Shown here: in pieces, positions 16,831-24,935 of the stretch
How positions within the stretch are numbered: position 1 is the stretch's first letter
How the letters are laid out: the number at the start of each line of letters is the position of its first letter
DNA from: Desulfosporosinus lacus DSM 15449
GTDB taxonomy: Bacteria; Bacillota; Desulfitobacteriia; Desulfitobacteriales; Desulfitobacteriaceae
Length of the DNA: 64,000 nt
Direction: 5' to 3'
NCBI RefSeq assembly: GCF_900129935.1
Contig: NZ_FQXJ01000003.1
Span: 558,001 to 622,000 of the forward strand
Translations under genes and position numbers: made by a program
The notes under the pieces: generated by a model
What the model saw: the letters and a program-made list of their open reading frames with translations, nothing else
The model's database searches: none
What the model was told of the DNA's origin: nothing

Positions 16831-18027
16831 ATGAGCAAGACTGACGAAACATTAAAGAAATTAATGGATTCCAATCTGTATTCGCGCTATAGTGGACTAT
16901 TATCCCTATCCAATATTTCTTTACAGATGGTAGATACCAGAGGCAATATTCTGCTTGAATTTAATCCGTCTCCCGATTTTTGCAAATTTATTTGCCAGGA
17001 AGATGAAATGCGGATATGTTCAGATTATATTTCTAGATTAGAACCAGGTAAGAGTGACCGATTTATCTGTCAACACGGACTGGAAAATATTCTTTTGCCA
17101 GTTAATATTAACAACCAAACCATAGGCTATCTCGTCGGGGCGCAGGTTTATTCAGCGGATAGTGAATATCAGAAATATCTAATTGATATAATGGCCATGG
17201 CAAAGGAGAAAAAAATTGAACCGGCAGCTATTGCGAAATCAATTGCTGCGATAAAAACTATCGAAGAAAATAAAATTGAAATTCATGAACAAATATGCAA
17301 CCATATCTCCCAAAATATTGGCCAGGACTTTTCTCAAAGCATCATCAATACTGCGGATAAGGCTGTAGTAAGGTTGTCTATTGAAAAAGAAATGCTGGAA
17401 AAAAAGATTATCGACCTCGAAGCTAAAAACATGTCTTTGGTGATTAACCCCCATTTCTTGTTCAACACCCTAAACTCCATAGCCCGTATCGCTTATTTTG
17501 AAAAATCTCATACTACGGAAGAACTCATTTACTGTCTTTCTGATTTATTGAGGTACAACTTAAAGCAAGACGATGAGTTACACACCATCGGAGCCGAGAT
17601 GGATAATATCGAAAAATACCTTTATATTCAGAAGGTAAGATATAAAAATCGTTTGGAATATGACATTGACATTGCAGATCAGATTAAGGCCTATAGAATA
17701 CCCAATATGATCATACAGCCCATCGTTGAGAACGCTCTAATCCATGGGATTACTCCTAAGAGGGACGGGGGCAAAATAAAAATTTATGCCGAAAAGTATC
17801 AAGATAACATTAATATTTCTGTTATGGATAATGGGAATGGTTTCCCCAAAGAAGTCCTTGAAGGTTTGCAACAATCGGAAAATAAGCTGGGAATAGGTTT
17901 TCGCAGTACGGACAAACGTTTGAAACGATATTTCGGAGAACAATACGGGCTAAAAATCACTAAATCAGACTATAGTGGAAGTACTGTCACGATCTCGATT
18001 CCAAGCAAACCCAATGCGAGGCGATAG
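16831..18027 (+). CDS. PocR-domain sensor histidine kinase
   Basis: 398 residues from ATG 16831; a TTG at 16819 is possible, but GGAAG at 16813 is too close to it. Residues about 10-130 are a PocR sensory domain with its Cys pattern (FCKFICQ, RICSDY, ICQHGLENILLPV). PocR domains are thought to bind small organic ligands. A coiled segment leads to a LytS/YesM-type kinase (LVINPHFLFNTLNSI; phosphorylated His in NPHF) and HATPase (DNGNGFP). No membrane segment is visible, so it senses inside the cell. It overlaps the response regulator and lies directly after the cut operon, making choline or acetaldehyde likely cues. Confidence 0.9.
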   Translation: MSKTDETLKKLMDSNLYSRYSGLLSLSNISLQMVDTRGNILLEFNPSPDFCKFICQEDEMRICSDYISRLEPGKSDRFICQHGLENILLPVNINNQTIGYLVGAQVYSADSEYQKYLIDIMAMAKEKKIEPAAIAKSIAAIKTIEENKIEIHEQICNHISQNIGQDFSQSIINTADKAVVRLSIEKEMLEKKIIDLEAKNMSLVINPHFLFNTLNSIARIAYFEKSHTTEELIYCLSDLLRYNLKQDDELHTIGAEMDNIEKYLYIQKVRYKNRLEYDIDIADQIKAYRIPNMIIQPIVENALIHGITPKRDGGKIKIYAEKYQDNINISVMDNGNGFPKEVLEGLQQSENKLGIGFRSTDKRLKRYFGEQYGLKITKSDYSGSTVTISIPSKPNARR

Positions 18028-18029
18028 TG

Positions 18030-18791
18030 ATGAGCGTAGTGTTAATTGTGGAAGATGAATTACTCGAATTGGAATTTCTCAAAGCGATTGTGGCCGAAGA
18101 ACTCCTCCCTACAGATAAAATAATCACCTGTGAAAGCGGTACACAGGCTGTTAAAATGGCTAAACGGTGTCGACCGGACATAATAGTCATGGATATACTT
18201 CTTCCTGAAATGGATGGCTTACAGGCCCTTCAGGAGATAAGGAAATTTCTTCCCCAGGCATGCGTTATGATTCTATCGGCCTGCTCAGACTTTTCTTATG
18301 CACAGACAGCAATTCATCTCCGCGTTCAGGAATACTTGCTCAAACCCGTTAAACCATCCGTTTTTAAGAAAGTATTCCATGATCTGTTGACTAGTGTGGC
18401 TGCGTGCCAGGTACATGCCGACGAAGAAATTGTGGAACAAGAAACTAATCAGATATATGCTATTGAAAAATCATTAAAATACATACACGATAACTTTAAA
18501 CAAAAATTGCCCCTGCAATTAGTCTCGTCCAACGTTTTTTTGAATCCCCAATATTTTAGCCGCATCTTTAAAAAAGAAGTAGGGGTTACCTATATAGATT
18601 ATGTCAATAAATTAAAGATAGATCATGCCTGCAAATTGTTGGAGACAACCAGCTATCCCGCCTATCGCATTTCCAGTGAATGTGGTTTCACTGATCCATC
18701 CTATTTTAATCGCGTTTTCGTACAGCAAATGAATATGACCCCTAAGGCATACAGAAGAAAACATCTGTCTGACAGCGAAAATAAGGGCTGA
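18030..18791 (+). CDS. AraC-type response regulator (YesN-like)
   Basis: 253 residues from ATG 18030. Receiver domain (1-120) with acidic pocket in VEDE, phosphoacceptor Asp in IIVMDILLPEMDG and Lys in YLLKPVKP. C-terminal AraC double helix-turn-helix (about 150-250) with FSRIFKKEVG and CGFTDPSYFNRVF. Its start abuts the kinase stop, so the two form one unit. The likely target is the promoter of the cut operon in 148-480. Confidence 0.92.
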   Translation: MSVVLIVEDELLELEFLKAIVAEELLPTDKIITCESGTQAVKMAKRCRPDIIVMDILLPEMDGLQALQEIRKFLPQACVMILSACSDFSYAQTAIHLRVQEYLLKPVKPSVFKKVFHDLLTSVAACQVHADEEIVEQETNQIYAIEKSLKYIHDNFKQKLPLQLVSSNVFLNPQYFSRIFKKEVGVTYIDYVNKLKIDHACKLLETTSYPAYRISSECGFTDPSYFNRVFVQQMNMTPKAYRRKHLSDSENKG

Positions 18792-18951
18792 GTTCCTTGT
18801 TACTATCCAAAACTGAGGCTTGCCAGAATAGGAATTACGTTAATTTCTATAAAATATCTGGTGCAAAAAGTGTGAAAAAATCTAAAATTTACATTTTTTT
18901 GACGCGATTTTGGTGTTTCACAATAAAAATAACGAATGGCTAGACAAAATG

Positions 18952-19002
18952 ACGAAGGCTAAATTTGCCCTTTTGATGCGAAAGGGTAAATTTAGCCTTC
19001 GT
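18952..19002. terminator. Long inverted repeat between convergent genes
   Basis: Arms of 22 nt (ACGAAGGCTAAATTTGCCCT and its near-perfect complement) around a short loop, positioned between the response regulator (+) and the LysR gene (-). No strong T-run follows on either strand, but length and location suit a bidirectional terminator. The rest of 18792-19062 shows nothing else. Confidence 0.65.
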
Positions 19003-19062
19003 GTGTTATTAACAAATTGGCATCCTTGGAAACCGTTAAATGGGGTTGTTGGATAGCCAAGG

Positions 19063-19971
19063 TTATCTTTGCATTTTTAAAGAACAGACGGTTTTGATGA
19101 CTTTAATAAATTCCTTTTCGACCATGGAAAGATGGTGTCGATTCAACCAAATTAGGATAATTGAAACCTCTAAACGAGCATCACTTAGAGTTACCTTTTT
19201 TATCATATTAGATTTGACATATTCATCCGCCATAAATTGAGGGACAAACGCAATGGTTTTTCCTTGGGATAAGATCTTTTCCATCATTTCTAAGTTGTCA
19301 ACCCTGTAAGAAACATTAAGATCACCATACTTTTGCAACACACTGGATACTCCGCAATTGGTGATGTACTCGGTGTTGTACAAAAGTATAGGCAAAGAAA
19401 GAGCCTTTTCGAGAGACATTGTGGTCGATCCCATGGTCATTTCGCAGTTATTCCCAGCAATAATGACAAATTCATCAGAAAACAATTCTTTAAAGTTAAT
19501 ATCTTTCGAACTGCAGAAAGCATCAGTTTTCAAGATGATGCCAAAATCGGCTTTGCCTGATTGAACATCTCGCAAAATATTATTCGATTCTCCGACTTTT
19601 AAAATGGCATTAACTTTAGGATGATTGTGTTTAAACGTTGTTAATATATCAGGCATTACTGTAATATTTATGCTTGGCTCTACTGCAATTGAGATATTTC
19701 CAGTTAACTCAAATGAATCTCCTTGGGCGATGGATTTGATCTCATCAACCTTATTAAGCACTTCTTTGGCTATAATAATAATTTGTTCTCCCATTTCTGT
19801 AAGAAAAGCGCCAGCATTTGTTCTTTTTAACAGAACAACACCCAGTTCATCTTCCAATTTACTGATGGCAGAACTAAGCGCAGGTTGGGATATATGAGAG
19901 CGTTCGGCAGCTAATGAGATTGATTTAGATTCATGGACAGCAATTAAATAGGATAATTGTTCTAAGCGCAT
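19063..19971 (-). CDS. LysR-family transcriptional regulator
   Basis: 302 residues from the ATG at 19971 (AAGGATGG upstream); an ATG four codons earlier is possible. N-terminal winged HTH (RLEQLSYLIAVHESKSISLA, SHISQPALSSAISKLEDELG) and a periplasmic-binding-like effector domain. It diverges from the BCCT transporter gene. A nearly identical 43-bp element precedes both the transporter and the downstream phosphatase-like gene and contains LysR-like dyads, so I infer it activates both promoters in response to a quaternary amine or related ligand. Confidence 0.92.
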   Translation of the reverse strand: MRLEQLSYLIAVHESKSISLAAERSHISQPALSSAISKLEDELGVVLLKRTNAGAFLTEMGEQIIIIAKEVLNKVDEIKSIAQGDSFELTGNISIAVEPSINITVMPDILTTFKHNHPKVNAILKVGESNNILRDVQSGKADFGIILKTDAFCSSKDINFKELFSDEFVIIAGNNCEMTMGSTTMSLEKALSLPILLYNTEYITNCGVSSVLQKYGDLNVSYRVDNLEMMEKILSQGKTIAFVPQFMADEYVKSNMIKKVTLSDARLEVSIILIWLNRHHLSMVEKEFIKVIKTVCSLKMQR

Positions 19972-20169
19972 ATTTCTAACCATCCTTGATAGCTTAATTT
20001 GGGATTCGGAATTTATTTTATGAGTTTTGAACTTAACTATTACTCCTCATTATACTATGAGTTATTCAGATAACAAAGTAAGAAAACAATAATCATTAGA
20101 CCTATTATTGGAGATCGTGGTTAATTGTAAAGATTTAACTATAGGAAAATTTAATAAGCCTTCTCTATA

Positions 20170-20229
20170 TTAACTATAGGGGGCATAATCACTAAGTATT
20201 TTACAGATAAACCTATATTACCTTATAAT
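20170..20229 (+). promoter_or_regulatory. Promoter of the BCCT transporter with conserved upstream element
   Basis: TTTACA at 20200-20205 and TATAAT at 20224-20229 (18-bp spacer) form a sigma-A promoter. Directly upstream, 20170-20199 matches 22181-22210 with the shared core TTAACTATA, GGGGCATAAT and GTAT; over 43 bp 37 positions agree. The dyad CTATA-n5-TATAG at 20165-20179 fits a LysR-type site next to the -35 box. A further GTGA-n6-TCAC site lies at 20240-20253, and the leader up to the start is about 200 nt with no gene. Confidence 0.7.
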
Positions 20230-20431
20230 CTGCAAATAAGTGATGGAAATCACAATTAAAACTTAAATTCATGAAGGGGGAAAAGTTAACGGTCTTATTT
20301 CGATTTATTAATTTTTATATGGGTGCCATAATATGACCCCAAGCCCTTGGACAGACTAACTAATTAAAGTTGATTATCGTTTCAATCTTAAACCCGGTTC
20401 TCAGATTAAATCACAAGAAAGGGTGAATAAC

Positions 20432-21997
20432 TTGTCACAAGAGAAGTCTAAAGGTCTATATGCTCGTATTAATCCTGTTGTTTTCTGGGGCAGTGCTATT
20501 TTATGTGTTCTGTTATATGCCCCAATGCTTATTTTTGGTACAGAGCTGCAACCCTATGTTTCAGTCATATTAAAAGCTATAACCTATAATATGGACTGGT
20601 TATGGTTATTATTTGCTTTGGGTTGTGTTGTGTTTTCACTTTGGTTGGCGTTTGGCAGATATGGCAATGTAAAATTAGGCGGAAAAGATGATAAACCTGA
20701 ATTCTCAGACTTCAGCTGGATATCAATGATGTTCACAGGCGGTGTTGGCGCAGGTTTAGTTTATTGGACCATGGCTGAGCCTCTTTATTATCTTAAGTTT
20801 CCTCCTTACTGGGCTGAACCATTTTCAGCACAAGCTGGGCAATTCGCTCTTGCTTATGGAATATTTCACTGGGGTCTTTCGGCTTGGGCTATCTTTGTCC
20901 CAGGGGCCATCGCCTTTGCCTACATGATTTATGTTAGAAAAAAACCCTACTTCTACCCAAGCTATGCTTGCCGGGGATTATTGGGGAATCTGGTAGATGG
21001 ATGGGTTGGCAAAGCTATCGATATCTTTGTTGTGCTCGGTTTGGTCGGGGGATTAGGAACAACCTTAGGAACAGTTGTACCAATGATGTCGGCTGTCAGC
21101 GCCGGTTATCTGGGTATTGAAGATACTATGACGGTAAAAATTGCGGTCACCCTGGTGATTGCAGCAACATTTACCTATAGTGCTTTATCCGGCTTAAATA
21201 GCGGAATCAAAAAGTTATCGGAATTAAATAGTTGGTTATGTATGGGATTATTAGCTTTTGTCATGCTTGTTGGCCCAACCCTATTTATGTTATCACTTTA
21301 TGTTGACAACCTAGGGGTTTTAGCTACTAACTTTTTACGGATGAGTTTATATACTGATCCCATTACCAAATCCGGTTTTCCTCAAGACTGGACAGTATTT
21401 TACTGGGCCTGGTGGGCAGCATGGGCTATGTATTTCGGCTTATTTGTTGCCAGGATCTCCAAGGGGAGAACGATCAAAAACGTTGTTATAAATATGATGG
21501 TTGTAACGTCCATCGGCTGTTCACTGTTCTTCTTAGTGTTCGGCGGCTATACAGTAGATCTTCAGATTAATCAAGGGATGGCCCTTGATCAGATTATGAA
21601 GGACGCCGGTCCCGCGGGAATGATTTCCGCAGTCTTGCATACCTTACCCTTAACCCAAATTGTGATTCCTTATTTCCTATTTGTAATGCTTATTTTCCAA
21701 GCTACTACCATTGATTCCAATGCCTTTATTATTTCCATGATTTCTTGCAAAGAGGTTAGAAATGATCAGGAATCTCCCCTCTGGACGAGACTTTTCTGGT
21801 GTGTACTCCTTGCAGTGATCGGGGTGGCTATCATGATGGTGGGCGGATTATCGGTTGTTCAGCTTTCATCGGTTGCCACAAGTATACCCATTATAGCAAT
21901 TATCATCATCTTGTCGCTGTCCCTACTCAAGTGGCTCAAAGAGGATTTCGGCGGAGAAGATAAAGTGCAAGTTGTCGATTATCCGGAAGAAGACTAA
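20432..21997 (+). CDS. BCCT-family betaine/carnitine/choline transporter
   Basis: 521 residues from TTG 20432 (AAGAAAGGG about 8 nt upstream; GTG 20423 overlaps that site). Twelve hydrophobic helices. The family signature is clear: TVFYWAWWAAWAMYFG followed by FVARISKGRTIK, plus GGVGAGLVYWTMAEPLYY in helix 3. BCCT proteins take up or exchange trimethylammonium compounds. The aromatic box needed to bind a quaternary ammonium group is present in the WAWW segment. Which compound is moved, and whether by Na+ symport or exchange, cannot be decided. It is the first gene controlled by the conserved 43-bp element. Confidence 0.93.
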   Translation: MSQEKSKGLYARINPVVFWGSAILCVLLYAPMLIFGTELQPYVSVILKAITYNMDWLWLLFALGCVVFSLWLAFGRYGNVKLGGKDDKPEFSDFSWISMMFTGGVGAGLVYWTMAEPLYYLKFPPYWAEPFSAQAGQFALAYGIFHWGLSAWAIFVPGAIAFAYMIYVRKKPYFYPSYACRGLLGNLVDGWVGKAIDIFVVLGLVGGLGTTLGTVVPMMSAVSAGYLGIEDTMTVKIAVTLVIAATFTYSALSGLNSGIKKLSELNSWLCMGLLAFVMLVGPTLFMLSLYVDNLGVLATNFLRMSLYTDPITKSGFPQDWTVFYWAWWAAWAMYFGLFVARISKGRTIKNVVINMMVVTSIGCSLFFLVFGGYTVDLQINQGMALDQIMKDAGPAGMISAVLHTLPLTQIVIPYFLFVMLIFQATTIDSNAFIISMISCKEVRNDQESPLWTRLFWCVLLAVIGVAIMMVGGLSVVQLSSVATSIPIIAIIIILSLSLLKWLKEDFGGEDKVQVVDYPEED

Positions 21998-22036
21998 TCA
22001 TAATAGGCTGTCGCAGTAAAACCAGCCCGGAAAATA

Positions 22037-22071
22037 GCAAAAGGCGGCTTCAGCCAGAAGCCGCCTTTTGC
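22037..22071 (+). terminator. Terminator after the BCCT gene
   Basis: A perfect 15-bp stem (GCAAAAGGCGGCTTC and its complement) with AGCCA loop, 40 bp after the stop codon. The T-tract is inside the 3' arm (CCTTTTGC). It separates the transporter from the next promoter. Confidence 0.85.
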
Positions 22072-22171
22072 CGTCAAATGTATAATGAGGTTGAATAAGT
22101 AAAAGTATCCAAAAGAGGATGGTTGATCACGGCCATCCAAAAAACTTAACTATTAAAAACCCTAATGAGCC

Positions 22172-22239
22172 ATAGTTAACTTAACTATACGGGGCATAAT
22201 TAGTCGGTATTTTACACATAAACGCGAATTGAATATAAT
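22172..22239 (+). promoter_or_regulatory. Promoter of the phosphatase-like gene with conserved upstream element
   Basis: TTTACA at 22211-22216 and TATAAT at 22234-22239 (17-bp spacer). The upstream 22181-22223 is the second copy of the 43-bp element. Here a perfect 17-bp dyad ATAGTTAAcTTAACTAT spans 22172-22188, the best candidate for the LysR operator core. About 130 nt of leader without a gene follow. Confidence 0.7.
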
Positions 22240-22371
22240 TCGACTTGAAAGTGAATGAAATAACAAGTTCAACAACAAAGGACTTCAGCCTTTGAGAAAG
22301 TCAAATTTTCTTCCGCTTAATTCGGAGGATGTCATAAGCTTAAGTCCAATTTATAAGAGGAGATGAGTATT

Positions 22372-24420
22372 TTGAAGAGATCAGCACTTACCCAAAAGTT
22401 ATTGGTATTAGGTGTGGATGGTATGGACCCTAGAATTACTCGGAAGTTTTTAGCAGAGGGAAAAATGCCCAATTTACAAAAATTCATTGAACGCGGATCC
22501 GCTAGAGAAGATTTGCGTCTGCTTGGGGCAATCCCAACGATTACACCACCTTGCTGGACGACACTAGCCACCGGCGCTTATCCTGGAACCCATGGCATCA
22601 CATGTTATTGGAGACAATCTCCGGAAAGTCTTGATGCAGTCGTTTACAATATGGACTCTCGTAATTGTACGGCTGAACAAATTTGGAATATCACAGCTGA
22701 AGCTGGCCTAAAGACACTTGTTTGGCATTGGCCGGGGAGTTCTTGGCCCCCAACCTCTCATAGCGAAAATCTCAGTGTTGTCGACGGTACGCAACCAGGT
22801 TCTGTGAATATGGGAGTTGCGCAGCTTGACTGGGAAAAAGTAATTGTTGCTTCACCTGAGATTAAAGAAGTGCGTTATGCGCCAAGGGTGGACAAACCAG
22901 CCGGTGTTGGATGCATCATTACCGATTTGGAAGACTCTTTAGACGCAGATGTTGACGATGAAATGATGGAACTTTGGTGGGGGGATACAGCTCGTCAAGG
23001 CGGAGAAATTCGCACCTTCGTTATGGACGATGAAGATACAGAAGTAGTCATTGGCAGTAAGGTAGCTTATGATATTGTAAACTCTCCGCTCAAAGATGCT
23101 ACAGGTTGGGCAAATGCTCCTGAAGGGGCTAAAGAATTCACGATCTTGACTTCTGGCGGTGTCATGAGACGCCCTGCCTTAATTCTTAAAAATGAAGCTG
23201 GCGAATACGACCGAGTGGCTATTTATAAGAATAAGAAAGCAGAAGCACCAATCGTAACGCTAGAGCGAGATAAAATGGTATCAGGTATTATTGATGATGT
23301 TACCAAGAAAGAAGTCACTAAACCTGCCTGCCGTTCGATGAAGATCTTAGAACTTGATCCAGTTGGTAATAAAGTTAGGCTTTGGATTAGTAATGCGCTT
23401 GATATTGCAAATGACCAATTATGGCATCCTAAAACTCTCTTTAGTGAAATCGTTGAAAATGTTGGCGTGGTTCCACCTGTCAGTTTAATCGGCGGGGAAG
23501 ATGCTGAATTGGTAGGCGAAATCTTTGAACCTTCTTGGGTACAATACAACCAATGGCAAGCAGATTGCATGAATTATTGCATCAATAAAAAAGGCTATGA
23601 AGTAGTATTTTCCCATCTTCACAATATTGACTGTGCAGGTCATCAATTATGGCATCTTGGGAAGACACTGTCACCTTGGGATCACACGGATGAGGTAACC
23701 TATCAAGGGTTTATCGAAAAATTCTATATCCAAACAGATGATTATCTTGGCGAGTTCATGCATTTATTAGATGAAGGTTGGACAGTGTTAGTTCTGAGTG
23801 ATCATGGTCTTATTGTGGGAGAAAACGTACCTCCAATTATTGGAGAATATGGTGGTCTCAATACAAAGGTCATGGAAGAACTGGGCTACACGGTTATGAA
23901 AAAAGATGAAAATGGCAATTCCATTAGGGAAGTCGATTGGGAGAAGACAAGGGCCGTTCAGATCCGTAGTAACTATATTTATATCAATCTCAAGGGCCGT
24001 GATGAGCATGGTATCGTGGACCCCAAAGATAAATATGATTTAGAAGAACAAATCATCTCTGATTTGTATAATTACAGAGATGACAGGACGGGTAAACGTG
24101 TTATTGGCATCTGCCTTAGAAACAAGGATGCTGTGTTAATTGGTGCTAATGGACCAGAATGCGGAGATATTTTCTTCTCGGTTGAAGAAGGCTACAATCG
24201 ATTGCATGGCGATAGTATTTCAACTTCAGAAGGGTACTTTGAGACATCCGTTTCGCCGATCTTTGTAGCTGCAGGTAACGGTATTAAGCCCGGATTTACA
24301 ACAGATCGTACAATCCGACAAGTTGACGTTGCACCTTCGGTCTCGGTATTGCTAGGTTTGCGTTACCCTGCACAATGTGAAGGAGCTCCAATTTACCAGA
24401 TCTTCTCCGAAGATGTTTAA
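22372..24420 (+). CDS. Alkaline-phosphatase-superfamily hydrolase (type I phosphodiesterase-like)
   Basis: 682 residues from TTG 22372 (AGAGGAG 9 nt upstream; ATG 22363 lies directly on that site). Metal and nucleophile motifs of the nucleotide pyrophosphatase/phosphodiesterase group are visible: VDGMD (residues 15-19), ITPPCWTTLATG (57-68, Thr nucleophile), HNIDCAGHQLWH (about 422) and LSDHGL (about 475). No signal peptide or membrane helix is evident, so it is probably cytoplasmic. The neighbouring quaternary-amine transporter suggests a choline or betaine phospho- or sulfo-ester, but the substrate is unknown. Confidence 0.85.
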   Translation: MKRSALTQKLLVLGVDGMDPRITRKFLAEGKMPNLQKFIERGSAREDLRLLGAIPTITPPCWTTLATGAYPGTHGITCYWRQSPESLDAVVYNMDSRNCTAEQIWNITAEAGLKTLVWHWPGSSWPPTSHSENLSVVDGTQPGSVNMGVAQLDWEKVIVASPEIKEVRYAPRVDKPAGVGCIITDLEDSLDADVDDEMMELWWGDTARQGGEIRTFVMDDEDTEVVIGSKVAYDIVNSPLKDATGWANAPEGAKEFTILTSGGVMRRPALILKNEAGEYDRVAIYKNKKAEAPIVTLERDKMVSGIIDDVTKKEVTKPACRSMKILELDPVGNKVRLWISNALDIANDQLWHPKTLFSEIVENVGVVPPVSLIGGEDAELVGEIFEPSWVQYNQWQADCMNYCINKKGYEVVFSHLHNIDCAGHQLWHLGKTLSPWDHTDEVTYQGFIEKFYIQTDDYLGEFMHLLDEGWTVLVLSDHGLIVGENVPPIIGEYGGLNTKVMEELGYTVMKKDENGNSIREVDWEKTRAVQIRSNYIYINLKGRDEHGIVDPKDKYDLEEQIISDLYNYRDDRTGKRVIGICLRNKDAVLIGANGPECGDIFFSVEEGYNRLHGDSISTSEGYFETSVSPIFVAAGNGIKPGFTTDRTIRQVDVAPSVSVLLGLRYPAQCEGAPIYQIFSEDV

Positions 24421-24436
24421 GTAAGTGCACTATGCG

Positions 24437-24467
24437 CAGCTATCAGAAGGAAGCACTCTGATAGCTG
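24437..24467 (+). terminator. Hairpin after the phosphatase-like gene
   Basis: CAGCTATCAGA pairs with TCTGATAGCTG around a 9-nt loop, 17 bp after the stop codon. The following TTGCTATTT is a weak T-tract, so it may attenuate rather than end transcription into the thioredoxin gene. Confidence 0.55.
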
Positions 24468-24582
24468 TTGCTATTTAAAATAGGAGTGAAACGGTCATAG
24501 TAATCAACAAAAGTCGGGGAAAACCGTTGCTGTATGATTATTATAGACAAAAAAATAATGTTGATTTTAAGGAGTGGAAAAT

Positions 24583-24909
24583 ATGTCTTTGCAACAACTA
24601 AACTCAACCCGTTTTGAAGAAATTATCTATGATAATTGTGAACCCTGTTTAGTTATCTTTTCTAAAAAAGAATGTCATGTATGTAAAGAAGTCGTTCCGA
24701 TGTTAGAAGAATTGAAACCTCAATATGATGGGAAATTTGGCTTCTATTATGTTGATGTTGAAGAAGATAAAGAATTATTCCAACGGTTCTCATTAAAAGG
24801 TGTTCCGCAGATCCTCTTTTTCAATAACGGCGAGTATCAAGGAAAACTTGCCGGTAAAGTTGAGGAAGAAAGCGTTGAAGAGAAAATATCAGAAGTCCTT
24901 GGAGTGTAA
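24583..24909 (+). CDS. Thioredoxin-like protein with CHVC active site
   Basis: 108 residues from ATG 24583 (AAGGAG 8 nt upstream). Thioredoxin fold with active site KKECHVCK (Cys31, Cys34) in place of WCGPC, and the cis-proline in GVPQ. A second CxxC (CEPC, Cys19-Cys22) precedes the active site. Thioredoxins with non-CGPC sites occur beside glycine/betaine reductase systems in clostridia. Partner of the reductase encoded 26 bp downstream. Confidence 0.88.
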   Translation: MSLQQLNSTRFEEIIYDNCEPCLVIFSKKECHVCKEVVPMLEELKPQYDGKFGFYYVDVEEDKELFQRFSLKGVPQILFFNNGEYQGKLAGKVEEESVEEKISEVLGV

Positions 24910-24935
24910 TCAAATTTAAAGGGGATGTAGAAGAC

